Assembly (NCBI RefSeq): GCF_001611675.1
Contig: NZ_CP014766.1
Span: forward strand, 4,216,001 to 4,280,000
DNA from: Pontibacter akesuensis
Lineage (GTDB): Bacteria; Bacteroidota; Bacteroidia; Cytophagales; Hymenobacteraceae
Reading direction: 5' to 3'
Length of the DNA stretch: 64,000 nucleotides
How positions within the stretch are numbered: the first letter of the stretch is position 1; each line of letters begins with the position of its first letter. Positions 46,155 to 56,095 of the stretch are shown here, one piece after another. The notes under the pieces were generated by a model that saw only the letters and a list, made by a program, of their open reading frames with translations, ran no database searches and was not told the DNA's origin. A program made the translations under genes and the position numbers.

Positions 46155-46238
46155 GCGTTTAATTATGAATTATGAATTATAAATTAGAAATGGTTGTCCA
46201 TCTTCAATTCATAATTCATAATTCGTCATTCATAATTC
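46155..46238. repeat. AT-rich inverted repeat between fabH and mntR
   Basis: The left part (AATTATGAATTATGAATTATAAATT) and the right part (AATTCATAATTCATAATTCGTCATTCATAATTC) are near-complementary and could form a long hairpin with an 18- to 21-base loop. It lies just upstream of mntR and next to the fabH stop at 46246. Similar single units precede folD and follow the thioredoxin gene. Confidence 0.6.
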
Positions 46239-46245
46239 CTTCAAA

Positions 46246-47244
46246 CTACCAGCGTATCAGCGCTGATGCCCAGGTGAAGCCTGAGCCAAAAGCAGCTAGG
46301 CATACCAGATCACCTTCTTTAATGCGCCCTTCCTGATAGGCTTCGCTTAAGGCAATCGGTACAGAGGCAGCCGTGGTGTTGCCATACTTGTGGATGTTGC
46401 TCATCACTTTCTCGGCAGGTAAGCCCATCTTCTGCTGTATGTAAGATGTGATGCGCAGGTTTGCCTGGTGCGGCACAAGCAGATCCACATCCGATGGCTG
46501 GTAACCGTTTTTCTCCAGGGCCTCGTTTATCACTTCCGGAAAGCGGGTGACGGCATGCTTAAATACCAGGTTTCCGTTCATGTAAGGGTAAACCGAGCCA
46601 TCGTCGAGCATCTCATGCGTCAGGCGCTCCTTTTTATTGCTGTTCGGGGCTGTTACCGCCAGTTCCTCGGCAAACTCCCCATCGGCGTGCAGGTGCGTGG
46701 AAAGTATTCCTTTGTCATTGCTCTCGGATGGGCTAAGCACTACAGCACCGGCGCCATCCCCGAAAATAACGGACACGCCCCGGCCACGGTCAGAGAACTC
46801 CAAACCTGTAGAGTGAATCTCGGCGCCTACCACCAGCACGTTGTTGTACATGCCTGTTTTGATGAACTGGTCGCCTACCGACAAGGCGTATATAAAGCCA
46901 GAGCACTGGTTGCGCACATCCAGCGCCGGAATTTCCTTGAGCCCCAGTTCGCGCTGCATGATCACGCCGGAACCCGGGAATACATAGTCGGGGCTAAGCG
47001 TGGCGAAAATAATCATGTCCACGTCTTTTGCCTCCAGGTTGGCCATTTGCAGGGCACGGCGCGAAGCCTCAGCGCCCATGTTGGCGGTGGTGTCTACACC
47101 TTCTGTAAAATAACGCCGCTCCACAATTCCGGTCCGCTCCCTGATCCACTCATCCGAGGTATCCATCAGTTTCTCCAGGTCTTTGTTCGTTACCACGTTA
47201 TCAGGCACATAGTGACCAATGCCCGCAATTTTTGAATTCCGCAT
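46246..47244 (-). CDS. fabH: Beta-ketoacyl-ACP synthase III
   Basis: A 332-residue FabH initiating fatty acid synthesis by condensing acyl-CoA with malonyl-ACP. The Cys-His-Asn triad is visible: Cys in VRNQCSGFIYAL, His in LVPHQANLRI and Asn in HKYGNTTAAS. The start MRNSKIAGIGHYVPDNVVTN is typical. Alone here rather than in the plsX-fabH cluster; it could be a second KAS III with a branched or specialised starter. Confidence 0.94.
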   Translation of the reverse strand: MRNSKIAGIGHYVPDNVVTNKDLEKLMDTSDEWIRERTGIVERRYFTEGVDTTANMGAEASRRALQMANLEAKDVDMIIFATLSPDYVFPGSGVIMQRELGLKEIPALDVRNQCSGFIYALSVGDQFIKTGMYNNVLVVGAEIHSTGLEFSDRGRGVSVIFGDGAGAVVLSPSESNDKGILSTHLHADGEFAEELAVTAPNSNKKERLTHEMLDDGSVYPYMNGNLVFKHAVTRFPEVINEALEKNGYQPSDVDLLVPHQANLRITSYIQQKMGLPAEKVMSNIHKYGNTTAASVPIALSEAYQEGRIKEGDLVCLAAFGSGFTWASALIRW

Positions 47245-47327
47245 ACGATAGGTTGCTTAAGATGACAAATGTAAAGATTAGTTTTTAATTTAGAGTAATC
47301 TAAAATATAAATTCTATATGTATGTAA

Positions 47328-48458
47328 TTAATTTAAGAGTTCTTTAATTAAGCTGTTGAGCATTGCCTCTTCGCTTTTCCAGTAAACTGTGTCCGGAACA
47401 CCCGAAGTATAAAAAGTTTGCTGTCGTATACGCTGCAGCAGTTCCTGTGGCTGTATCGCTGCAAAGTCTACCGAAAGACCAGCCTTATTTGCTGCCACTA
47501 TACTTGCCCATAACGGATTTTGCTGCACCAGCACGGGCAGGGCATAGGCTATGTACTCGAACAGCTTGGTGGGAATGCAACGGGAAGTGCTGGGGTGCGG
47601 CCAGTAGGGGAGCAGCCCCACACTGCTTTCGCCTATCGCCTCCAGAATTTTTTGGTGCGGCACCAATCCATCACCGCCCACCAGCGTGATATAAGGTTTC
47701 TCCTTTATCCGCTGCTTTAGCCGCTGCAGCGTGTCCTGCCGGGAACTGTAGCCAATAATTTTCAGCGAAACTGTTTCGTCCAGCGCATGCAGCTTTTCGG
47801 CCAACTCCACCGCCTCGAAAACTCCGTTCATCTCTGCGATAGTACCCGAGTACAGGAGGCGCAGGGGCACTTGCTGCAGCCTTACGGGCGTGGCAGGCAG
47901 TGTGTATCCCGGTGCAGGTTTATACTTGTTTTCGATGATGCTATACCTGGCTTCTTCCAGAAATGGCAACTCATCGGCATAGCTGCGCTCGGCCAACAGG
48001 AAATGCGAAACAGCATGTGCCGCCCGGCGTTCTGCCCGGCGTACACTCCAGGCAAGCAGCTGCCTAAGCACCGGTAAATAATTGCGCTGCGAGGTGAGGT
48101 TCAGGCTGTAGTTTTCCTGCACATCGTACACCAGTTTAGCGCCTGTGCTTTGGCAGTAGCGCATACTTGGCAGCAGCAACTCATGCGTGCAGGCAATAAT
48201 GAGGTGTGGCTGTAGCTGTTGCAGCAAGTTGAGGTATAGCTGCTGTGCTTTGAAGCGAGTGAGGCTTAACCGGTTAAAGCGAAAGATCGGGTGAAACCTA
48301 AGATTGGAGGGAGCATCCGTGGGTAGCGGCGCATGGAAACCTGCAATATGTATTTGGGTATCCGGTAGTTTGCTTAGAGATAGTCCCAGCTTCTCGTACA
48401 TGCGGGTGTCATTCACGGGCTTCAATACCGCTGCCAGCAGGATTCTCTTTTCGGACAT
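47328..48458 (-). CDS. Glycosyltransferase, GT-B type
   Basis: A 376-residue protein with a two-Rossmann GT-B layout. The N-terminal half includes PHLIIACTHELLLPSMRY. The C-terminal half has the donor-binding region VGLLPYWPHPSTSRCIPTKLFEYIAYALPVLV, which includes the conserved KLFEYIA acidic contact. It probably adds a sugar to a surface polysaccharide or lipid. The single-gene context gives no substrate clue. The start ATG lies at 48458, 54 bases from the divergent dapD start. Confidence 0.85.
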   Translation of the reverse strand: MSEKRILLAAVLKPVNDTRMYEKLGLSLSKLPDTQIHIAGFHAPLPTDAPSNLRFHPIFRFNRLSLTRFKAQQLYLNLLQQLQPHLIIACTHELLLPSMRYCQSTGAKLVYDVQENYSLNLTSQRNYLPVLRQLLAWSVRRAERRAAHAVSHFLLAERSYADELPFLEEARYSIIENKYKPAPGYTLPATPVRLQQVPLRLLYSGTIAEMNGVFEAVELAEKLHALDETVSLKIIGYSSRQDTLQRLKQRIKEKPYITLVGGDGLVPHQKILEAIGESSVGLLPYWPHPSTSRCIPTKLFEYIAYALPVLVQQNPLWASIVAANKAGLSVDFAAIQPQELLQRIRQQTFYTSGVPDTVYWKSEEAMLNSLIKELLN

Positions 48459-48472
48459 CCATCAAAAATACT

Positions 48473-48480
48473 TACTTTTG
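48473..48480 (+). promoter_or_regulatory. -7 box of the dapD promoter
   Basis: TACTTTTG fits TAnnTTTG. A TTTTCG element at 48448-48453 sits about 20 bases upstream, near the -33 position. The ATG of dapD follows 31 bases downstream of the box. Confidence 0.55.
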
Positions 48481-48511
48481 CTGAATATTCTGAATAAACC
48501 ATATCCTGAAC

Positions 48512-49324
48512 ATGGAACTAAAGCAACTGATAGAGCAGGCCTGGGAGAACCGTGAACTGCTGAAAGAAAATAATACCATAGAGGCCATCCGCTCGGTGAT
48601 GGAGGAACTGGACAAGGGCCGCCTGCGCGTGGCAGAACCAGCCGGAGACGACTGGCAGGTAAACGAGTGGGTGAAGAAAGCCGTGCTGCTATACTTCCCG
48701 ATCCAGCAAATGAAAACGATAGAGGTAGGCCCTTTTGAGTTTCATGATAAGATGGAGCTGAAGAAGAACTATGCCGATCTAGGCGTACGCGTAGTGCCGC
48801 ATGCAGTGGCACGTTACGGGGCTTTCCTGGCCAGAGGCGTGGTGATGATGCCATCTTACGTGAACATTGGTGCGTACGTGGATTCCGGCACCATGGTGGA
48901 TACCTGGGCTACAGTGGGAAGCTGCGCGCAGGTAGGCAAGAACGTGCACCTAAGCGGTGGCGTGGGACTAGGTGGCGTATTAGAGCCATTGCAGGCTGCC
49001 CCTGTTATTATTGAAGACGGTGCCTTTATCGGCTCCAGAAGTATATTGGTAGAAGGCTGCCGCATTGGCAAAGAAGCTGTGATCGGCGCTGGCGTAACCA
49101 TTACGGGCAGTTCCAAGATTTTTGATGTTACCAGCAGCGAAGAGAAAGTTTACAAAGGCTATGTGCCACCACGCTCGGTGGTTATTCCGGGTTCCTATAC
49201 CAAAAAATTCCCAGCCGGTGAATTCCAGGTGCCTTGCGCCCTCATCATCGGGCAGCGCAAAGAGAGCACGGACTTAAAAACTTCCCTGAACGATGTGCTG
49301 CGCGACCACGCAGTAGCGGTGTAG
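48512..49324 (+). CDS. dapD: 2,3,4,5-tetrahydropyridine-2,6-dicarboxylate N-succinyltransferase
   Basis: A 270-residue trimeric hexapeptide transferase of lysine/diaminopimelate biosynthesis; it uses succinyl-CoA. It shows ARGVVMMPSYVNIGAYVDSG, TWATVGSCAQVGKNVHLSGG and IIEDGAFIGSRSILVEGCRIG left-handed helix repeats, then KFPAGEFQVPCALIIG. It is monocistronic, with a strong terminator and a promoter. Confidence 0.97.
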   Translation: MELKQLIEQAWENRELLKENNTIEAIRSVMEELDKGRLRVAEPAGDDWQVNEWVKKAVLLYFPIQQMKTIEVGPFEFHDKMELKKNYADLGVRVVPHAVARYGAFLARGVVMMPSYVNIGAYVDSGTMVDTWATVGSCAQVGKNVHLSGGVGLGGVLEPLQAAPVIIEDGAFIGSRSILVEGCRIGKEAVIGAGVTITGSSKIFDVTSSEEKVYKGYVPPRSVVIPGSYTKKFPAGEFQVPCALIIGQRKESTDLKTSLNDVLRDHAVAV

Positions 49325-49372
49325 TTTCGTTGCACGTTAATTGTTGCTCGTTAATCGGGAAAAACAATGTAC

Positions 49373-49425
49373 ATACTTAAAAAAAGAGCCTCTGATGTAG
49401 TATCAGAGGCTCTTTTTTTAAGTAT
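49373..49425. terminator. Bidirectional terminator between dapD and hbd, 24-bp perfect stem
   Basis: The left arm begins ATACTTAAAAAAAGAGCC and its exact complement ends GGCTCTTTTTTTAAGTAT; the loop is 5 bases. The stem contains both A- and T-runs, so it can terminate in either direction. The outermost bases are the dispersed ATACTT/AAGTAT word. Flanking it, GTTGCTCGTTAAT (about 49342) and ATAACGAGCAAC (about 49447) form a larger outer inverted repeat. Confidence 0.9.
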
Positions 49426-49471
49426 AAGTTTTATCACACTATTCGATCAACGAATAACGAGCAACGATCAA

Positions 49472-50362
49472 CTATTTTCTGAACCGTTCTGCCACCACCA
49501 GTTCTTTGGTGCCGTGAGTCCAGGAATAAAAGCCCTGGCCGGATTTGATGCCCTTGTGGCCGGCTTGCACCATGTTCACCAACAGCGGGCAAGGGGCATA
49601 CTTAGGGTTGCCAAAGCCATCGTGCAGCACGTTCAGAATTGAGAGGCAAACATCTAGACCAATGAAGTCGGCTAACTGCAGCGGTCCCATTGGGTGCGCC
49701 ATGCCGAGTTTCATAATCGTGTCAATTTCTTCCACGCCGGCAACGCCCTCAAACAGCGAGTAGATGGCCTCGTTGATCATCGGCATCAGGATGCGGTTGG
49801 CCACAAAGCCCGGATAGTCGTTTGCCTCGGCGGGTACTTTGCCTAATTTCTTCGACAGTTCTATCACTTGTGTAGTTACTTCATCAGAAGTAGAGTAGCC
49901 GCGAATTACTTCCACCAGTTTCATCACCGGCACAGGGTTCATGAAGTGCATGCCAATCACTTTGTCGGGGCGGTTGGTAACGGAGGCAATTTTGGTGATA
50001 GAGATAGAGGAGGTGTTGGAGGCAAGTATGGCCTCGGGCTTTGTGAACTTCTCCAGGTCCCGGAAAATATTCAGCTTCAGGTCCACATTTTCAGTGGCGG
50101 CTTCCACTACCAGATCCGCATCCTTCACACCTTCTTCCATAGAAGTGTGGGTGCTAATATTGTTCAGTGTCTGTTGCTTTTGCTCCTCTGTCAGGTTTCC
50201 TTTGGCCACAATGCGGTCCAGGTTCTTGCTGATGGTGCCAAGCGCTTTCTGCAGCGCCTCCTCCGATATATCAATAAGCGAAACCGGAAAACCATTTTGT
50301 GCAAACACATGCGCGATGCCATTGCCCATGGTGCCGGAACCAATTACTGCAATTCTCTTCAT
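49472..50362 (-). CDS. hbd: 3-hydroxybutyryl-CoA dehydrogenase
   Basis: 296 residues from the ATG at 50362. The N-terminal NAD-binding motif is VIGSGTMGNGIAHVFAQNG. The catalytic region HFMNPVPVMKLVEVI contains the active His, and FVANRILMPMINEAIYSLFEG and MGPLQLADFIGLDV complete the C-terminal domain. It converts 3-hydroxyacyl-CoA to acetoacetyl-CoA-type products in fatty-acid or butyrate metabolism. A longer frame to 50404 lacks conserved residues. Confidence 0.95.
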   Translation of the reverse strand: MKRIAVIGSGTMGNGIAHVFAQNGFPVSLIDISEEALQKALGTISKNLDRIVAKGNLTEEQKQQTLNNISTHTSMEEGVKDADLVVEAATENVDLKLNIFRDLEKFTKPEAILASNTSSISITKIASVTNRPDKVIGMHFMNPVPVMKLVEVIRGYSTSDEVTTQVIELSKKLGKVPAEANDYPGFVANRILMPMINEAIYSLFEGVAGVEEIDTIMKLGMAHPMGPLQLADFIGLDVCLSILNVLHDGFGNPKYAPCPLLVNMVQAGHKGIKSGQGFYSWTHGTKELVVAERFRK

Positions 50363-50791
50363 AGGGTATAGGTGTATGTCTTGAGTTTTGATTAGTCTAT
50401 ACAAAGCTAAGAACTTTAGGGTTATCCTTTTAAGGTGCTGGGGGATTCTTAAATTCTTACAAACTATTAATCCTAAAACTTATAACCTGATATTTGGCCA
50501 ATGCTTAGCGCCAAGTTTATTGTAGCGGGCGCATGTTTTATTTTTAGACCTTGCCGATTGGCTTAACCTTTTGATAAATAGGGGGTATGGAGGTAAATGA
50601 AACAGCAGCCAAAGAGCGAATTGACACCTTTAGCACTATTTATTATTTAAATTTATAGTATAATCCAAATCCTTTATATTCAAGCGCCGTAAAAGCTAGA
50701 AAATAGAATAATACAAAACGCGCAGCCGCAATATAAAGCAACCTTTTTAAAGGAAATCTGTATAGTAGCTGCAATAAACAAAACGAGAACA
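50363..50791. other. AT-rich spacer upstream of the twin small membrane genes
   Basis: 429 bases with no convincing open frame on either strand. It becomes strongly AT-rich from 50630 onward, as expected for a regulated promoter, but I could not identify -33/-7 elements with confidence. Confidence 0.45.
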
Positions 50792-50944
50792 ATGGGAAAT
50801 TTACTTTATATCATCGCCGTAGTACTGGTGATTTTCTGGCTGATCGGTTTCCTGGGTTTCCCGGATGCTGTCGGTGGAATTATTCACGTACTGCTGGTAA
50901 TAGCAGTGATCGCGGTGCTGTTGCGCCTGATCCGAAGTGCTTAA
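50792..50944 (+). CDS. Lmo0937-family small membrane protein, first copy (50 residues)
   Basis: The product starts MGNLLYIIAVVLVIFWLIGF, contains GFPDAVGG at residues 22-29, and ends LLRLIRSA. It has two transmembrane helices with a short FPDAVGG turn, which is the Lmo0937/DUF5670 pattern. Function is unknown; relatives are often stress-associated. It is followed 59 bases later by a near-identical second copy. Confidence 0.85.
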   Translation: MGNLLYIIAVVLVIFWLIGFLGFPDAVGGIIHVLLVIAVIAVLLRLIRSA

Positions 50945-51003
50945 CCAAAGCACCTTATACACGTAACAACAAACAAATAACGAAACACTAAACAAATAAA
51001 ACT

Positions 51004-51153
51004 ATGGGAAATTTATTGTATATTATAGCTGTAGTACTTGTGATCATCTGGCTTATCGGTTTCCTTGGATTCCCTGATGCTGTAGGTGGTCTGATCCACA
51101 TACTACTTGTAATTGCGATTATTGTAGTGCTGCTTCGACTCATAAGGGGTTAA
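51004..51153 (+). CDS. Lmo0937-family small membrane protein, second copy (49 residues)
   Basis: MGNLLYIIAVVLVIIWLIGF, then GFPDAVGG and LLRLIRG. It differs from the first copy at only a handful of residues (such as Phe/Ile 15, Ile/Leu 30, Val/Ile 33, Val/Ile 39, Ala/Val 41) and ends one residue earlier, while most codons differ synonymously. It is probably cotranscribed with the first copy; a strong terminator follows 19 bases after its stop. Confidence 0.85.
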   Translation: MGNLLYIIAVVLVIIWLIGFLGFPDAVGGLIHILLVIAIIVVLLRLIRG

Positions 51154-51172
51154 ACAGCTAAATCAACATAAA

Positions 51173-51211
51173 TAAAAAAGCGGCTGCCATACTTTGGCAG
51201 CCGCTTTTTTA
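51173..51211 (+). terminator. Intrinsic terminator of the twin small membrane genes
   Basis: A 17-bp perfect stem, TAAAAAAGCGGCTGCCA and its complement, with a 5-base loop TACTT, followed by AT-rich sequence. The minus-strand T-run also serves the convergent gene at 51233. Confidence 0.9.
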
Positions 51212-51232
51212 TAATCTCTTAGAGAGGAAAGC

Positions 51233-51943
51233 TTACCTGTTCGTAAACGGTATGTTCAACCCAAACCGAATAACGGGATTGCTGTAAGGGTTATAGAAAC
51301 TGTCGTTTGCGTTATAGAGCACAAGCAAATCGAAAGAGCCTTTGCTGGAGATACGCTGGCGGTACCCAAGACCCACCAGGGGCATGGTTAAGCTGCTGCG
51401 GGTCTTCCCCATCATTCGGCCCATCTGGTCGTAATAGGCGTACTCCACACTTAGGCTCTCTACCTCGCCATGTGCCAGCAAGGCGCCGCCGCCTATTTCC
51501 ACCAGCTCCCCCTGCAGGTACCCACGGCCGCCGTAGTTATTGAAGTTCACACCGCCTCCGCTTTTGTAATGGTATACCGCGCCAACCCCTGCAAATACCT
51601 TTGGAAACACAGCATAGCTAAGCGTAGGCATGATGGAGATATTGGTAAAAGTGCCGAATTGCAAACCAAGGCTTCCACCAAAGTATAGCTTGTCGATAAA
51701 CCGAAGCTGCTCCTCATCTGTCTCCTGCTGCACAGGCAACTCCTGCTCAATTACCTGCGGCTTTGGCTTAGGCTGCTCCTGCACACGCGGGCGCTGCTTC
51801 TCTACAGGAACCGGAGGCCCGGTAGGCAGCTCTGGCTTGCGATAAGTTGTATCAGGCACCTGTGCTGCTGCATTGTTGCTGCTAAGTAGCAGCAACAATG
51901 AAGGCAGGCACAGTACAATTAAGGAGCGGACATGTTTCAGCAT
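51233..51943 (-). CDS. Outer-membrane beta-barrel protein with Pro/Gln-rich linker
   Basis: A 236-residue exported protein. The signal peptide covers residues 1-28 (SLLLLLSSNNAAAQ). Residues 35-75 are a disordered linker rich in Pro, Gln, Glu and Lys. The rest forms alternating strands of a small barrel (GGSLGLQFGT, GLNIPFTN at the end). No family name is apparent. A perfect 30-base palindrome sits inside the signal-peptide codons (51871-51900). Confidence 0.75.
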   Translation of the reverse strand: MLKHVRSLIVLCLPSLLLLLSSNNAAAQVPDTTYRKPELPTGPPVPVEKQRPRVQEQPKPKPQVIEQELPVQQETDEEQLRFIDKLYFGGSLGLQFGTFTNISIMPTLSYAVFPKVFAGVGAVYHYKSGGGVNFNNYGGRGYLQGELVEIGGGALLAHGEVESLSVEYAYYDQMGRMMGKTRSSLTMPLVGLGYRQRISSKGSFDLLVLYNANDSFYNPYSNPVIRFGLNIPFTNR

Positions 51944-51971
51944 CTTTCAGCAAGTTTATATATGTGGATGA

Positions 51972-53932
<1,961 letters not shown>

Positions 53933-54406
53933 ATGGCATCTTCTACTATAACCTACCAAAAGGTTTCGATCAAGTATGGTATACTTGTTGGCATAGTACA
54001 CATCATATACTTCCTGATAATGTGGGCTTTGGGAGTCCTCGACATTGTAGAACTTTCCTTTATAAGCGGCTTATTCCTGGTGATAGGCATTTGCCTGGCC
54101 ATTTCAAACTTTAAGAAGGCAAAAGGCGGTGTGATTCAATATTTTCAAGGCCTCGGGATTGGCGCTACGGTTGGAGCGGTTTCTTCCAGTATACTTGCTG
54201 TATTCCTGGCCATCTTTGTCAGTGCCATCGACAGGGAATACCTGGCAGCCCTACAGGCTAGTTCTTTTTTCCCGGAAGGGTTGTCCATACTTTCCCTGTT
54301 TGTCTTGACAATTTTGTACGGAACCGTTCCTGGTGCATGGATTGCCTTCATCGCAATGCAGTGGTTTAAGAACCCGGATCATACTATGACGGATCAGATC
54401 AAATAA
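53933..54406 (+). CDS. DUF4199-family membrane protein, first of a pair
   Basis: 157 residues, four hydrophobic helices: near 15-35, 40-58, 75-100 and 125-147. The start MASSTITYQKVSIKYGILVG and the end FIAMQWFKNP mirror the next gene. DUF4199 proteins are Bacteroidota membrane proteins of unknown function. Three TATACTT words fall within the gene. Confidence 0.8.
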   Translation: MASSTITYQKVSIKYGILVGIVHIIYFLIMWALGVLDIVELSFISGLFLVIGICLAISNFKKAKGGVIQYFQGLGIGATVGAVSSSILAVFLAIFVSAIDREYLAALQASSFFPEGLSILSLFVLTILYGTVPGAWIAFIAMQWFKNPDHTMTDQIK

Positions 54407-54445
54407 AGAAGCAGGGCTCTTTACTCCTAATTAACTTTATGTAAA

Positions 54446-54904
54446 ATGGAAAAAATTGGCTTGAAGTACGGATTGCTGACTGCAGCTGCGCTCATCGCTT
54501 ACTTCCTGCTTATGGCCCTCCTCGGCCTTACCCATATCGTTGAACTACGATTCCTCAACGGTATCATTTTGGCGGTGGGCGTGGTGTTGGCCCTAAGAGG
54601 ATATAAAGTTAAAGAGGAAGGAAATGTAAAGTACTTCAAGGGGTTGGGCACCGGTATCATAACATCTATAGTGGCAACGGTAATCTTCGCGACGTTCATG
54701 CTCATTTACCTGAAAATAGCAGGGGAGGCTTTTGTGGAGCTGCTTACAGCAGAACAATACCTGGGCCAGCGCATTGAGGTAACGCCCGGAATAGTGATTT
54801 TCACCGTGCTCATGCTGGAAGGTCTTATCTCGGGTGTGATGATTTCCTTTATAGCTATGCAATTCTTCAAGCGGCCGCAACACCAAATGAATGGTTCCCG
54901 CTAA
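54446..54904 (+). CDS. DUF4199-family membrane protein, second of a pair
   Basis: 152 residues, homologous to the preceding gene: KIGLKYGLLTAAALIAYFLLM, VVLALRGYKVKEEGNVKYFKGLG, FIAMQFFKRPQHQM. The 39-base gap and same strand suggest a tandem duplication and cotranscription. Four hydrophobic segments. Function is unknown. Confidence 0.8.
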   Translation: MEKIGLKYGLLTAAALIAYFLLMALLGLTHIVELRFLNGIILAVGVVLALRGYKVKEEGNVKYFKGLGTGIITSIVATVIFATFMLIYLKIAGEAFVELLTAEQYLGQRIEVTPGIVIFTVLMLEGLISGVMISFIAMQFFKRPQHQMNGSR

Positions 54905-55007
54905 TTTCTATAATTAAATCAGAGTATCTGTAGTCTCAGCTAAACAGTAGCAACTTTCCTTATTGGAGCCATACCTAATGCTGTAGCCACTTCCACTTTT
55001 CCTCAGC

Positions 55008-55053
55008 CAGAAAGGCGCATTCATATACATAGGTATAGAAACGCGCCTTTCTG
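55008..55053. terminator. Hairpin terminator between the DUF4199 pair and the convergent small gene
   Basis: CAGAAAGGCGC pairs with GCGCCTTTCTG with a loop of about 24 bases. It is likely used in both directions; only short T stretches follow. Confidence 0.65.
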
Positions 55054-55073
55054 AGATATTTCTTTTCTCTTTC

Positions 55074-55307
55074 TTACTTTACTATTGTGTCGGGGCGTTG
55101 TATAATCTGGACAACAACCTCGTGCCGGTCTCCTTCTTTATCTTCTAATTTGTAAATAACCAATGGATTGTCTGCGTCGTGGATAGATTCTATGTTGATC
55201 ACCCTGTCACCTTCCTCCATCTGTGCTTCTAGTTGGGGGGCTAGGTCTTTTATAGCTTTCGCAAAGTTTATTTCGAGTTTACTGGGGTTGTAGTGCTTCG
55301 TCCTCAT
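55074..55307 (-). CDS. Hypothetical protein, 77 residues
   Basis: A soluble protein with helical N-terminal half (LEINFAKAIKDLAPQLEAQM) and a C-terminal beta-strand half (PLVIYKLEDKEGDRHEVVVQIIQR). No signal or membrane segment. No family is recognised. Its terminator and composition support a real gene. Confidence 0.7.
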   Translation of the reverse strand: MRTKHYNPSKLEINFAKAIKDLAPQLEAQMEEGDRVINIESIHDADNPLVIYKLEDKEGDRHEVVVQIIQRPDTIVK

Positions 55308-55635
55308 GTTGCTTTTGTTAAAAACAGATCGCCAACTGCTTTAGTATTTGCGATACATGTCATGAAAAATCCAATTCTTTTCTATGTATATAGTATACCC
55401 CTGCTATTAGGTATAGTTGCAAAACTACCCTGATAATTAGCCAAAAATTTGGAACATGAGGTTTAACAAACAATTGTTTTACTTCTGGATCTTAAAGTTA
55501 AACTAATTATAAAATAAGTTTAAATTAAAATATAGAATTTGCTAACTTGCCTGCATCAAATACGTTAAGTAAAAGCAGAAGATCATTCAGCATATTGATG
55601 CCGGATGATGAATAGTTACCCTTATACTTACTTAA
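55308..55635. other. AT-rich divergent spacer
   Basis: 328 bases with no gene. AT-rich from about 55430. A TATACTT word at 55623 lies 7 bases before the next start. Confidence 0.5.
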
Positions 55636-56034
55636 ATGAAGAGAATTATACTTGCATCTGTGTTGGCGTTGGTAGGAGTGGCAGGTCAGGCACAGCGCAT
55701 GCCTGTTTCTGATGATGGACTGGATCAGGTGGTATTATCATTTGACCTGACGGGGCCTGCAATGGCAACAATAGAAATGAAACAGGAGCTACAGCTTACG
55801 GAAGAGCAGTATGCCCACATTGAGAGGCTGAATGCAGAGCGTTTCACTAAACTCGAAATAGCCGAGGCAAGCTTTGCACGAAACCCCGACAAGCGTGCTA
55901 GTGAGGTGAAGTCCATACACCTGCAAAGCGACCGCAGCCTGCAGGCAATCCTGACAGAGCAGCAACTACGCCAGTACCAGGTATTGGAAGGGCGCTATGA
56001 TATCCAACTTATCTCTGAGAAAGAAGGAGAATAA
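55636..56034 (+). CDS. Secreted small protein with LTxEQ-type motif
   Basis: A 132-residue exported protein. The signal peptide ends near GQAQ (residue 20). The mature part has one ELQLTEEQYAHIERLN helix and a second ILTEQQLRQYQVL helix, the spaced LTxEQ pattern seen in Spy/CpxP-like periplasmic proteins. This suggests a periplasmic chaperone-like or envelope-stress role, but the homology is only by motif. Confidence 0.65.
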   Translation: MKRIILASVLALVGVAGQAQRMPVSDDGLDQVVLSFDLTGPAMATIEMKQELQLTEEQYAHIERLNAERFTKLEIAEASFARNPDKRASEVKSIHLQSDRSLQAILTEQQLRQYQVLEGRYDIQLISEKEGE

Positions 56035-56059
56035 ATCAACTGCACAAGTATTAAATATT

Positions 56060-56095
56060 AAAAGGACAGGCCGTAGCAATACGGCCTGTCCTTTT
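56060..56095. terminator. Bidirectional terminator between convergent genes at 56 kb
   Basis: Fifteen-base perfect arms AAAAGGACAGGCCGT and ACGGCCTGTCCTTTT, 6-base loop, followed by T-run. It abuts the minus-strand stop at 56096. Confidence 0.88.
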
